A stretch of DNA of 64,000 nt from Exophiala sp. HKRS030 (taxonomy: Eukaryota > Ascomycota > Eurotiomycetes > Chaetothyriales > Herpotrichiellaceae). Positions 46,001 to 56,195 of this stretch are shown here, one piece after another; the first letter of the stretch is position 1; the number at the start of each line of letters is the position of its first letter. Where the stretch lies: assembly GCA_023897205.1 (NCBI GenBank), contig JAHWDD010000004.1, positions 4,464,001-4,528,000 on the forward strand, read 5' to 3'. The notes under the pieces are model-generated. The model had not been told where the DNA came from and did no database searches. It worked only from the letters and a program-made list of their open reading frames with translations. The position numbers were made by a program, and so were the translations under genes.

Positions 46001-48909
46001 ACGGACTTTGATGTACATTGATGTCAGCCTCCTCCGTGGTCTTCTTCGTCCGCACGCTTGTCCTAACTGCCTATCTGTTTCGGCTCATTGGTGGTCTGAG
46101 ACACCTTCGCTTACAATTACAGGAGTAATCGTCCGGAGCCATTCTCTGCTATCAGCCCGCGGATCTCGTCCGTCACCATGGATGGCCGCTTTGGGACAGG
46201 CGAAGATTATTATTGTACAATATATCCGCTGTCTTGGCTCGCTTCGTCTCGTCTTCCGACGTCCTACGCCGTTCACGGCGCGCGCCTCGAGATGGGTCAG
46301 CACTAATTGTGCGACCTCGTAGCCCTCCGGCCCTGTAAACATCACGACTGGACCGTTCCGTGAGACTCATAACTAATCATTCACATGCAGGGTTTCACTA
46401 GCAAGCAATAAGTCGGCCTGTACTTTGGCTACAGGGGGGTCGCTCTGCGAGGTAGGGAGCCCGGATCTTGAGCACCTTTCTGGAAATGTTACCACGCAGA
46501 CGGCCACAGTTGGTTGCAAACTTGTCAAAAGGGCACAAGACTAAGGATATCATGTCATTCTCGGGACTGGAGATGCCCTCGTACGTGAGCACATCCTGAC
46601 AACATGATCGAGGTACGATCATTCTCGCCAAGTCCATAGTAATACTGAAGAAGGATCAGGGTATGACCAACTCAACAAGGACCTGCTCCTTCAGCTTGGA
46701 TGACCTGAGATTCAGAGTGTCCTGGCTGACCATCACCTCGACGCTGACTGTTGTATTTCTCATATGAGAAGCAAGCCGTGTTAGAAACTGTACCATTGCC
46801 ACCCGGTTGTCTCGCCACTGTGGTTGGACATATTGGTTATGGTGCGAGAGACATCAACACTGGTACTGATTCACAGCATTCCTTCCGGGATGCCTGTTCA
46901 CGATCGTCATGCCACCATATCAGAATTTCGATTTGTCCCAGAATCCTGGCGTCATGTCAGGTACGACTGGCAGACCGGATCAGAACCTCCGCACTCGGTA
47001 GCCTTTCTCCCTCCAGAAATGCGATTTGCCGAGCCAAAAGGTGTCGTGCAGGTTTGAATCAAGACAAGGCTATGATATGTTGTGTTGCCTGATGTCTACG
47101 CCCAAGATGTCCATATCTTGCGGTGATGTAGAGCTCAACTTCCAGCCAAGCCACTCCGGCGGCAACAGAAGTGGACAGTGGTTCAATTCTAAACATGACC
47201 ACAGCATGACCGGTTGGTTTCCTACACAATCTGTCAAGGGACGATAATGACGGTGACATTTACCGGCGGCTTGGGGTTGGGGTTGTACCAGTCGATCTCA
47301 GTCGTCATGAAATTTCATACGAGACCTGCAGCTACGAGGCGACGCACGGAAGTGTCATAGAAGCCTTTAGACGCGGCTTCCTCCCGATAGATTGGCCTCG
47401 GATGCATCTTTGTGCGACGCCCATGTTGGAGATGCTATAGGGTATGGCAAATGCTTCCGACAACCTATCCAATAGATGATTCATGACGACCTTGGTTGCG
47501 ACGAGTTCCCAAGAATATTACTGGGATTTGACCGAGGTGTAGCAATACCCACAGTTCCGGAAATACTCTTTAAGGAAAAGTACTCTTTACGCGGTTATAC
47601 AGAGTACAGTGCGTCTGATCGTCAGTCGCAAGGGTGGCTTGAGGCTGACATACGACGAAAAGGGTGGATGTACTAGGGGTCCATTGGTGTCAAGATCAGG
47701 GAATCATCGGATTCAGTGTATGAGTATCCGTACAGGTAATATGGCCAGGAAATCATGGTGCATTGCCGTCCTGAACACGGATAGATGGTGCATATTGTTG
47801 ACGTAGAGTCTGCGAGTATCTATCCATGGACGTGACTGTGGAACCAATCAGGCCCTTCAAATGCCAGATGATCGGAGTCCGTAGACACATCGCTAGGAAT
47901 CCGGGAGGTACTGGAGGTCCTACACACACATGCTTCGTCAGGCCTGCCATTCTACGAGTCGTGCACTGCGTTTCGAAACAGTCATGTACTCGAGATGCAC
48001 CGCTTTGGGTGTGAATCTGGGTGAGGTCGTAGTCTCGACGACGCTCTGTGACTGATGCAAGTACCCTTCATGCAGACTGGGATGGAAGTGCTCCAGACTG
48101 TAGCTCGCATGACAAGGTGAAGGGAATTTGGACAAGAATGATGCTTAAGATAGAAGTCGGATCAGCCACAAAAAATGCCACATGGTATTATAGGATTGTA
48201 AACGAGCACAACCGTACACTTCACTGGTCAAAGAGTCCGGATGTGTGGATTTAAATACCGAGGCGCAGGCATGGGGAGAAGCCTGTGAGTGGTTGTTGGA
48301 GATCCTTCTGTTGCCAGTAAGCGAGGCTTGGGCCGCACAGGCCCCCAAGAAACCCCCCAGGGTGCCCATCAACTCCCCCTCCAATAGGTGCCGAAAAGTG
48401 CATTATTACCCGCAAAGCCCCATGAGCCATGCTTGTTTTAGGCCTGGGAGCCACTTGCACTTGGCTGCTCCGGCGCAGTAGGTATAGTACGAGTAAAGGT
48501 AGATTGTAACTCGAGTACGCGAGGAGATTCGGTCCAGCAATTCCTGCTTTGCTTCAAACTCACCCAAAGCCTGTTTTTAGTAGAAGACGACAAGAGAGGA
48601 ACAAGACTTGGCTGGCCTGAGAAGGACGACACCCTGATACCGAGTACAATACAAACAACAGTCGCATGATTTCTCTCTCATTCTCCTCACCGTCCGTGTC
48701 CATCTTCCCACATTGATGAATTGGGATCAGAACCCACACGCGAAGCACTCCCCTTTGTTCCACTACGAGAACCACTACAAACCACCAACCTCCTTTTCGA
48801 TCATTTTCCCCCCTATTCCTACTTCACCCTCAACAAATTTCCTCCTGCATGGGACCGAGGGGCGGTACGGAGTCTTCCTAGCACCTTCACAGAGTAGTCG
48901 ACTGTCACC
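43028..48909. other. 5.9-kb region without convincing genes, upstream of the PKS
   Basis: This includes the PKS promoter (first few hundred bases above 43027) and the 5' region of the Cys-cluster protein gene. The longest frames (for example 44277-44795 and 45413-46018, minus) are low-quality and unlike any family I know. Three TACGGAGTA/TACTCCGTA copies (44509, 45257, 45713) and a TACGAGTA (48488) occur. Between about 46750 and 47680 on the plus strand there are several consecutive open pieces in different frames that could be a decayed gene, but no family was recognised. No transposon ends or long repeats were seen by eye. Confidence 0.5.
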
Positions 48910-50610
48910 ATGACAAAGCTGCAGAAGCAGCCTCCACCAGCATACCCTGTCCGCCCAACATCCACGTCCACTACTACCACGTCTACCGCGCATTTGCAGG
49001 GAGCCGTACCATACGAGAACTTGCCTCAATCGACGCAACAACCCGTGTCCGTCATGACTGCTGTGACACCTAGTTCTTACAATGATCTGCCTTCCACAAA
49101 CCCTTTCTCTCCCAACTTCGCTACTCAATCCGCCGCACACGATGCAGACCAACAAGCCCAATTTTCACCCATCTCCCCTTTGATCGAGACACCGACTGTC
49201 CAACGACTGTCCCAGGCATCGATCGCTGCTCCCACGCCACAGAGACCAGATGCGATCCAAAGACGCTCCGTAGGCCTACATCGCCTCGATGGCAAGCCCT
49301 ACCCAGGCTCGACTCCGGCGGAGAAATTTGCAAAGCCTGTCAGGGTGGCCAAGGACATGCACGATGGTGCCCTGCCTCCAGTATACAATCCGCAAGACTC
49401 TGATTTGGTGAAATCCGCCGAAGTTGCACAGGATTCGGCGTGCAGGCATTGTGGGAAGAGATGCCCTCAAGGACAGGAATGTTCCCATTGTGGGAAGCGC
49501 AAGGCCAGTGTCCCTGCGACAAATTCCACGACACCTCCTGTGAGTCAGCACACGCGCACAACTTCGGAGGGAGTGGACTCTCAGAGATCGCGAATTTCAG
49601 AAACCACAACCGCAGGGCCGTCGAGTTCGCCCGGATCCTCTCCAGGGGGTAAAAGGTGCTGCAACAGATGCGGTCGCTACAAACGCCCAGGGTCAATCGA
49701 TCACACCCCACCGAGCCATGTTCATACTGCCACCCAACCTATGCCCATGGCTAGCCATCCAGCCATGCGCGTTCATCAGGCAGGTTTGTCTATTCGGCCC
49801 GGTACGACAGGCCTTCGGACTTCTGTTTACCCTCAAATCGACGTAATTCCACCTTCGACGACAACCTACAAGCCAGCAGTGCAGTTCCCATCGTCTGGCT
49901 ACGGAGATGAGTCCCCTCTTGTCGAGAGAGCCGTCCAACCCCAAGCCAAGCCATCTCGACATTCGTCTCTCATTCGGTCATTGTCTCGCAGATTGAGCAG
50001 GAAGGACAGGAAGAAAGCCACTCCTCCACAATCACCATTGCCGAGTCAACAAGTCGCCACGGGTGGGAACCAGTCTGGTGAGCAAAGTGCGGGACGGTTG
50101 ATCAACATGATCAGCACTGCGATGCAAGGCCCCCTCGCCGACCGCGACAAGCAGTACTCGCGACTCAAGCCAGGCGAACAGCCTGATCGCCCGACCACAC
50201 CCTTCTCGTTCGTCGGGGGCAAAGACGAACAAGACGCCTTTGAAATGGTCCACGTTCGGGATCGAGAGTCTCTTTCTGACAGTGACAGTTGGAAAGAGGG
50301 TGTGGATGAACAGATCACAATCACAAAACCAGACGGAGATATCATCCCACAAGACACGATCGATGTCATCTCCAGACCCAAGTCGGCCGAACCATTCAGC
50401 CAACACTTGGCTGTACCCGATGCCGAAAGACCTCAGATCACAAGATTTAAGAGCCTCAGAAGTGGTGTTTCGAGGATGAATAGCAACATCAGCCGATCAA
50501 CCAGTTTGAAGAGATTGGGTAGTTTGAAGACGGCTCATCATGCATGGTACAGAGACGATATGGCTATTGAAGGCGCTGCTGGTAGCGAGCATGCGGTTCC
50601 TGCTTTTTGA
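48910..50610 (+). CDS. Ser/Pro/Thr-rich protein with paired Cys clusters, function unknown
   Basis: This is an intronless 566-aa hydrophilic protein, probably largely disordered, without signal peptide or membrane segment. Two short cysteine groups stand out. The first (about 178-195) reads CRHCGKRCPQGQECSHCGKR, with CX2C repeated as in zinc ribbons. The second (about 250-256) reads CCNRCGRYKRP. A basic block follows around 355-375 (SSLIRSLSRRLSRKDRKKA), then MISTAMQGPLADRD and an acidic Ser/Asp part. Near the C terminus is SRMNSNISRSTSLKRLGSLK, rich in RxxS sites that kinases such as PKA could use. Codon use and the uninterrupted frame support a real gene. I recognise no named family; it looks like a conserved hypothetical of filamentous ascomycetes. 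Confidence 0.75.
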   Translation: MTKLQKQPPPAYPVRPTSTSTTTTSTAHLQGAVPYENLPQSTQQPVSVMTAVTPSSYNDLPSTNPFSPNFATQSAAHDADQQAQFSPISPLIETPTVQRLSQASIAAPTPQRPDAIQRRSVGLHRLDGKPYPGSTPAEKFAKPVRVAKDMHDGALPPVYNPQDSDLVKSAEVAQDSACRHCGKRCPQGQECSHCGKRKASVPATNSTTPPVSQHTRTTSEGVDSQRSRISETTTAGPSSSPGSSPGGKRCCNRCGRYKRPGSIDHTPPSHVHTATQPMPMASHPAMRVHQAGLSIRPGTTGLRTSVYPQIDVIPPSTTTYKPAVQFPSSGYGDESPLVERAVQPQAKPSRHSSLIRSLSRRLSRKDRKKATPPQSPLPSQQVATGGNQSGEQSAGRLINMISTAMQGPLADRDKQYSRLKPGEQPDRPTTPFSFVGGKDEQDAFEMVHVRDRESLSDSDSWKEGVDEQITITKPDGDIIPQDTIDVISRPKSAEPFSQHLAVPDAERPQITRFKSLRSGVSRMNSNISRSTSLKRLGSLKTAHHAWYRDDMAIEGAAGSEHAVPAF

Positions 50611-51138
50611 TTTTTGATTTTTGTCGATTTAATGTTTAATATTTCACGTATCGGAGTACTCTGGTAGCGCCGGCGAAGATGGGAAGGATTATGATCAATT
50701 TACGATACCATTTCATTACTTTTACCTAGCAATTTCATTCCATATTGCATTTCATGTCTAGTATATCACAATACATGGGGGTGAGATGGAGTATGGGTAG
50801 CACGTAAATCGCAGCCTGGTGCCTCAGCCTTGTCGCGGCAGTACATGTTGACTGAGGTACTCGTAGCTACTCCACTGCCAAAGGTGATGTCAGTTTGTAG
50901 CGTCCTATATCCAACCTCACAATTCCTCCATATTATCTTGATACTCATCCACCCTCTGGGCTCGACACAGTACATTCTCATTTTGCTTCCGCAACTCGGA
51001 ACTTCAAGCACTAGGTTATTACCTCATTTGTAGCGTTTTCAGCTCAGCGTTCCAGCGGGCGTCACTCTGGCATCCTTTGCACTACAACACGCTCTCCAAC
51101 GCCTCGAGGCAGAGCGTCAAGCAAGATCCCTGGCCAAC
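50611..51138. other. intergenic; in-frame open stretch just before the Get5 start
   Basis: No separate gene was seen. From 51034 to the Get5 ATG there are 35 codons open in frame with Get5, beginning near an acceptor-like TTTTCAG at about 51036-51042. They encode a helix-prone segment (LQHALQRLEAERQARSLAN). A TACTCGTA word is at 50858-50865. Confidence 0.5.
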
Positions 51139-52042
51139 ATGGGCGACTTACAATTCGCCAAACAATTCCTCACGTCTATAGACAACAAGACCACAAAGTA
51201 CCAATCGGACCATGTCTTTGATCCCAAAACCTATCAGATGAGAATACCTGTACGCCCTTTTCTTCTCTTGTCGTTCCTGTGGCCGTGCAACAGCACTCTC
51301 CCCGTGGCGACGTCGTTGAACGTCGGTTGACATGATCTGTGAACAGTACACCTTGCCCAAACTCTCCAATCCACCGCACCCTCTCCCACCCAAGACGAAA
51401 CCCGCGCCACCTCCCGCGCCGGGATCCGAGTCCGCCAGACCGACCGTGTCGGTGACCTTGAAGTCGGCACGGAACCCCAACATGACAGTCACGTTGCCGT
51501 CCGTGGACCCCGGCACGACCACGATCCAGGGGTTGAAGGAACAGGTCCAGGCGTGCCTGGGCGGGCCGGGTGTGGTGCAGGTGGACAAGATCAAGCTGTT
51601 GCAGAACAAGAAACCGATCCCACCTTCGAAGAGGCTCTTGACGGACGCGGTGGAAGAAAGGGACCTCAGAGGACACTTGGAGTTGGGCGTCATGGTCATG
51701 GGCGGTGCTCCGGATCCGACACCAGATCAGGTCGCCGCAGCGGTGGCGGCGGTGACCACTAGCAGCACAGGCGGCACGACAGGTGCATCTGTACAAGACA
51801 CACCCATGGAAGGTGTCGAGTCAACGGCTACGGCAAACACACAGTCAACCTCGGGCGCAGGACCAGAACCAGGAGTTCCTGTACGGCCCGGTGAGGCTAG
51901 CGCTGAGAGTGTTCTACAGACCACCGAATTCTGGGATGATCTACAAGGATTTTTGGAACAGAGGATACGCAATCAAAGTGACGCTGAGAGGTTAAGGAGC
52001 GTTTTCGAGAGCGCATGGAAAAGTCATAGTTCAAGACCGTAA
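51139..52042 (+). CDS. GET5: Get5/Mdy2-like ubiquitin-like protein of the GET pathway
   Basis: Get5 links Get4 and Sgt2 in the cytosolic complex that hands tail-anchored proteins to Get3. The 268-aa model has exons 51139-51249 and 51347-52042. The N-terminal Get4-binding part reads MGDLQFAKQFLTSIDNKTTK and continues SDHVFDPKTYQMRIPYTLPKL, as in fungal Get5 proteins. The ubiquitin-like domain spans about residues 80-155 (TVSVTLKSARNPNMTV, IQGLKEQVQACL, VDKIKLLQNKKPIPPSKRLL). An Ala/Thr/Gly-rich linker follows, then the C-terminal dimerisation helix region (TEFWDDLQGFLEQRI, ERLRSVFESAWKS). I chose the ATG at 51139 by family start; an in-frame upstream extension without its own ATG is noted separately. 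Confidence 0.85.
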
Positions 52043-52330
52043 AATGAGATTATGGTTTGTGTGTTCAGATATCGAAAAGGCGAAAAGGCTTAGAGATGGA
52101 GACGGAAATGTTCTCAGTTCTTTATTCTCTTAAGAATCTGATTTCTTCTTTCTTCTATCGACTCCATTCTGTCCGAAAAGGTCAAAGAATTTCAGTTTTC
52201 CAGTACGACTACCTGCCTGGGTAACCAACTATTCGTACCCCGACACGATGTATCAGGGGGCGTGGATATGTACAAGATGGGATCACCTTGATAACAGGTG
52301 GGAGAATGAAAAACAAAACCAAAATATGTC

Positions 52331-53608
52331 TTATTCAAGCAACTCCTTCATGTCCCTCGACCTCAAGTAGTCCTCCCAAGTTTCCATGGCCAGGGGAGGT
52401 GGATTCTGGAGATGCTTCGGTTCGATCCAATCCTTGACTTCACACATGTATGGGAATTCCGCGAGGAAAGCCGCACCCTCCATGACTTCTTCTCTTATAC
52501 CTGTTATTCGACACAAGAGTGACACTGAAACTTCCAAAAAGTGTGCTTTCCTGTTTGTTGTCTTTTCCCAAGCCTTCAACCCTGAATCCATGCTCAACCA
52601 CCAATCCACGGCCAAGAGTCTTGTTCCGGGTTTTTCGTCCTCCACCAAACAACGAACGTAAGGACCCGTCGAGAGGTTAGGGATGAACGCCGGTAAAGTT
52701 GTACTCATTCGACCAGGGAGGGTCATCAGGTATTGACACCATCCGCGGCTGCTGCCGCGGCTGCTGCTCTTGTCCTCGTCGTCGGTTTCGGTTTGTTCCA
52801 ACTTGGCCCTAGGTTTGGGCAACAAGTGTACCAACCAAGGAAATTTCGTAATGACCCAAAGCATCCAAGGTGTCCCAAAAGGTACCTTGTGAGGATACAA
52901 CAACGTATTGTCACAATAAGCCGAGGCGTAAACGTAACTCGTCCTTTGGTGCAAGTCGGGTAATTCGGAAGTGATGTAAGAAACCACCACGGCCTTTGCT
53001 TCAAAGTGATAACAACGAGAGTACTTTCCGTTTGACGCCACCCTCATGGATCCAAAGGCCGAATAGACGTATTTTTCAAGCCCGCGAGTTTGAGACGCGG
53101 CAATCGCCGCATTCTTGCCACGTTCAACCTCGGTGTCGTATGCGAGTCGAGATGCTTCGTCGTCGGGTTTCCCAGACTTCAAAGCGGGACGGTAGACGTC
53201 CCAAAAATCAGTGTTGACAAAAATCGCATGTGCTCCTGAAAAGGCAGACACCAGGCTAGGCAGGGATGAGAGGTCTGCTTGGATCAATTCGGCTCCCAAG
53301 GATGCCAAACCTCTGTTGATTCATGGAAGAGTCGGTAGTCAGTAACCACGTTATCGAGTATGGGGGGGAGGTTGTTCTGATTGGTCTTTTGGACGACGGT
53401 TTGATGGAGAGTGTCGTCTCTTTTTATTTGGTTCGTGGGTCGGTCAATCAACGTACCTTGCAGCTTCGGATGATGGGTTGCGAGTGACACATCGAACTCT
53501 CCAGCGAGATGATACCGGTGACGACAGAAACGTCCGGGCGACACTACCACCTTGTCGTCCTGTCGCACCTACAACGACAATGATTTTCTTCCGGTCGGCC
53601 GATGACAT
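52331..53608 (-). CDS. NmrA-like NAD(P)-binding protein
   Basis: This is a 377-aa protein of the atypical short-chain dehydrogenase group that includes NmrA and HSCARG, which sense NAD(P) redox state rather than catalyse. Exons are 53608-53457 and 53312-52331. The Rossmann motif is in [20 protein letters not shown] (GXXGXXG), with CVTRNPSS where the adenosine ribose binds. [21 protein letters not shown] and [10 protein letters not shown] follow. The active-site Tyr-X3-Lys of classical enzymes is not in its usual form, although [12 protein letters not shown] lies near that position. An extra hydrophilic, acidic and Ser/Arg-rich loop ([17 protein letters not shown], about 235-250) interrupts the C-terminal half; its DNA is a GC-rich CCGCGGCTGCTG repeat. 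The regulatory target is unknown. Confidence 0.88.
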
Positions 53609-54373
53609 GTCGTCGTTTTTGTTTCTGTTTTTTTTCTCTTCTTGGGTTTGTTTTGGATGTTATAGGGGATAGATGCTCAAATAATAAGATGAGAATAACC
53701 TACAGGAGGTAGGGAGTATCTGGGCTCAAAGTGAGATAACGAAAGTCATGGAGGTCGACGAGGGCGCCTCCTCTGGCGACTCATCCTTAAATATATGGAC
53801 ATTGTCCTACCTATACCTTGCCAAAAAGCGACCAGGCCACTCCCCCTGCTCTGCTTACACTTTGAAAACCCTTTTTTGTCCTCATACTTGAGGGTACTCT
53901 GGCAATGTCAAGTACAGTAGATGACGGAGTACGAGAAAATATATTGTTCCGAGTCCCTCGTAGTTGATGATCAATTCTGATGTCGAGGTTCCTCCGATTG
54001 GTCAAAAGTCGTAAGCAACGGCCCAAGGAATAAAAATAAATGGGACTTTCGTCCTCCGTACAGTCACAGTACATACAAACTACCTCCCGAGGCTTATTCG
54101 TTTCGACTTCGAATCATGAGAGAAGGATGGTCACTGCGTTGTGGCCATCTCTTTCTGTTCGTAATGAAGACTTACTCTTGCTCCTCCCTTTCTGTTGTCT
54201 CATGTTGAAGTCCGCCGGCTGATTAGATTGGACCGGACATGACCAGCTTACTGTCGTCCTTCAATCACAGTACCGGTGATCCTATCTGATTCGGCTTCGG
54301 GATGTTCCGCATCTCTCTGCCCAAAATAAGCAATCTGCCTTGTTGCTGGAAGGATTATTGATCCGCTCGAGAA
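53609..54373. other. divergent intergenic region, no gene seen
   Basis: This lies between the NmrA-like gene (minus) and the bZIP gene (plus), so it contains both promoters. No protein-like frame was found. Confidence 0.5.
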
Positions 54374-55542
54374 ATGCGTCGCGGTAATCACGACGTCGCG
54401 GGAGATGTCGACCTGGTGGTGAGCGACAAGGAAACCCGAAAGCATACAATCACCGAACAACGACGGGAGCAAAATAGGCGAGCGCAGAGGGTATTCCGTA
54501 AGTCTTTTATTTCTAGTGGAGACCACCACACACGCTCTCTGGGTATGTTTCTGATTTTGAATCGTCGATTGCAGGAGAACGCCGGAGGGCAAAGAAAGAA
54601 TACTTGAAATCTAAACCAACTCCCCGACATCTTGCACCGTGTGTACCTGAAGACACCGGCTGCAGGTCCGCAAAGTCTTCGGTGAACCTCGAGACCGAAG
54701 AGATACTTCACTGGATCGGACAGACATCCAGCACCAACACCACACCATCCAGCACCTCTAGTCATGTCTTTTCGGATGCGTTGACTCTACAAGACCAACC
54801 ACACCAACAACGACAGTCATCGGCACATATAGTTCAGGAGACGATATTCACCTTCTCTTCCCCACAGACGTTACTCCCGGCCCATGACTCGCTCATCCCC
54901 AAACGACGTTCGCCCACGTCGGAAGTACAGGCTTTCCTTACAGCCACGAACCGGCCCGGTCACACCCTTTGGCCACATGGAGCCCCTCCAACCTTAGCTG
55001 CATGTTTGTTCAATGCAGCCGCCATGGGCATCGATATCGACAGGGTCGGAGAACCAAAGTACATGTCACCCTTCTACCGGCCCTCATTCTCAGCAACGCT
55101 GTCATCGCCATCGCCGCCAGTCCATCCAACGACGACGACGACGACCACTTCCTCAACCTCGCCGACTATGTATCTTTCACCTGGGCCCCGTTCCCTACGA
55201 CCGTGTTTCGCCCAAGTGATATTTCCGCACCACGCTTGCCTGGATCTACTGCCTCTACCAAAACTGAGGGAGACGGCTATAATGTTGGTTGTCCGCCGCG
55301 CTCAGCAGGATGGACGTTGCGCCATGGACTCGTCATCTGATCACGCTGAGGTTCAGGAGTTGAAAAGGGACGTCTACGTCCGACAGGGTGTCAGGTTCCG
55401 TGGCACGGGAGAACTGACGAGAGAGGAGTACGTCTTGCCCGATGATGAAAGTTCACGACACTGTGGCAATCCTTGGGAAGGAGGTAGTTGGGCCGTTTCT
55501 CCTTGGTTTGCCGTCAAGTGGAAGCACTTGATAGACCTTTGA
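54374..55542 (+). CDS. bZIP transcription factor with DUF3425-like C terminus
   Basis: This is a 363-aa nuclear regulator with exons 54374-54497 and 54575-55542; the intron splits the basic region. Joined, the basic region reads EQNRRAQRVFRERRRAKKEY (NX2AX3, AP-1-like with the fungal QXXFR form). The leucine zipper is short or degenerate, as in many bZIP-DUF3425 proteins. The middle is Ser/Thr/Pro-rich, with a run of eight threonines encoded by ACG repeats. The C-terminal part contains YLSPGPRSLRPCFAQVIFPH and the DUF3425 hallmark of a proline-His stretch followed by CLDLLPLPKLRE. It ends WFAVKWKHLIDL, like the usual 'KW..LL' ending. The targets are unknown. Confidence 0.82.
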
Positions 55543-56195
55543 GGAATTTTCATTAAGTGGAAATAGCCAAGTCTCCAACTTGGTAGCATTGGGTGTTGTT
55601 ATGTGCCAACTCAATCCTCGCAAAGGCGCAGGGATAGATCGTTAAATGCACGCCACATATGCGACGGCACGGCGATTTTTGGACCAGTCCGTCATAATCA
55701 TAAATTATATTGAACCATATGACTCTATTGCGATGTAGAAGGTTGTGAGTTCGGGCAGTCCCTTTCGGTTGACCCTTGATACCAATGACAACACATCTGT
55801 ACGCACGGCTTCGTTGGAAACCTGGCGATTTTGGAACTGGTTCGGCAGTTTCGATAACGTTCAAACTCTCCACCATCTTTGATGCCATCAGCATAGCCTG
55901 CGGTCCGAGGATTGTCTGGCATCAAGTGATTGGATCCAACATATAGGAGCGCCAAGTGCATCGAAAATGAAACGTTAGGCCAGGACGTAAAACATGGACT
56001 TGTACAACTGTGCTCGAAAAACAACTCGATTCCGGTGTCGATAAGCGACGAGAGCTTTCGTGGCGATAATGTGGAATTATGTTCTGCTGTTTAGTCATTG
56101 CAATCACCCAGAGTCACCGCCCTTGTAGCTGGGAGATATCAAGTGGCCCATATGCATTGATAACTGTCTGCCCTTGAGCACGAAGAAGATGTGGT
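55543..56195. other. region downstream of the broken HET gene, no clear gene
   Basis: Several overlapping minus-strand frames (55553-55894, 55725-56024, 55922-56107) follow the HET pseudogene in tandem but match nothing I know. They could be the decayed 3' part of that gene. Confidence 0.4.

Noticed and set aside
48048..48254. A short frame ending LHWSKSPDVWI that resembles the end of scytalone dehydratase
   Set aside because: The similarity is about ten residues with nothing upstream to support it; treated as chance.
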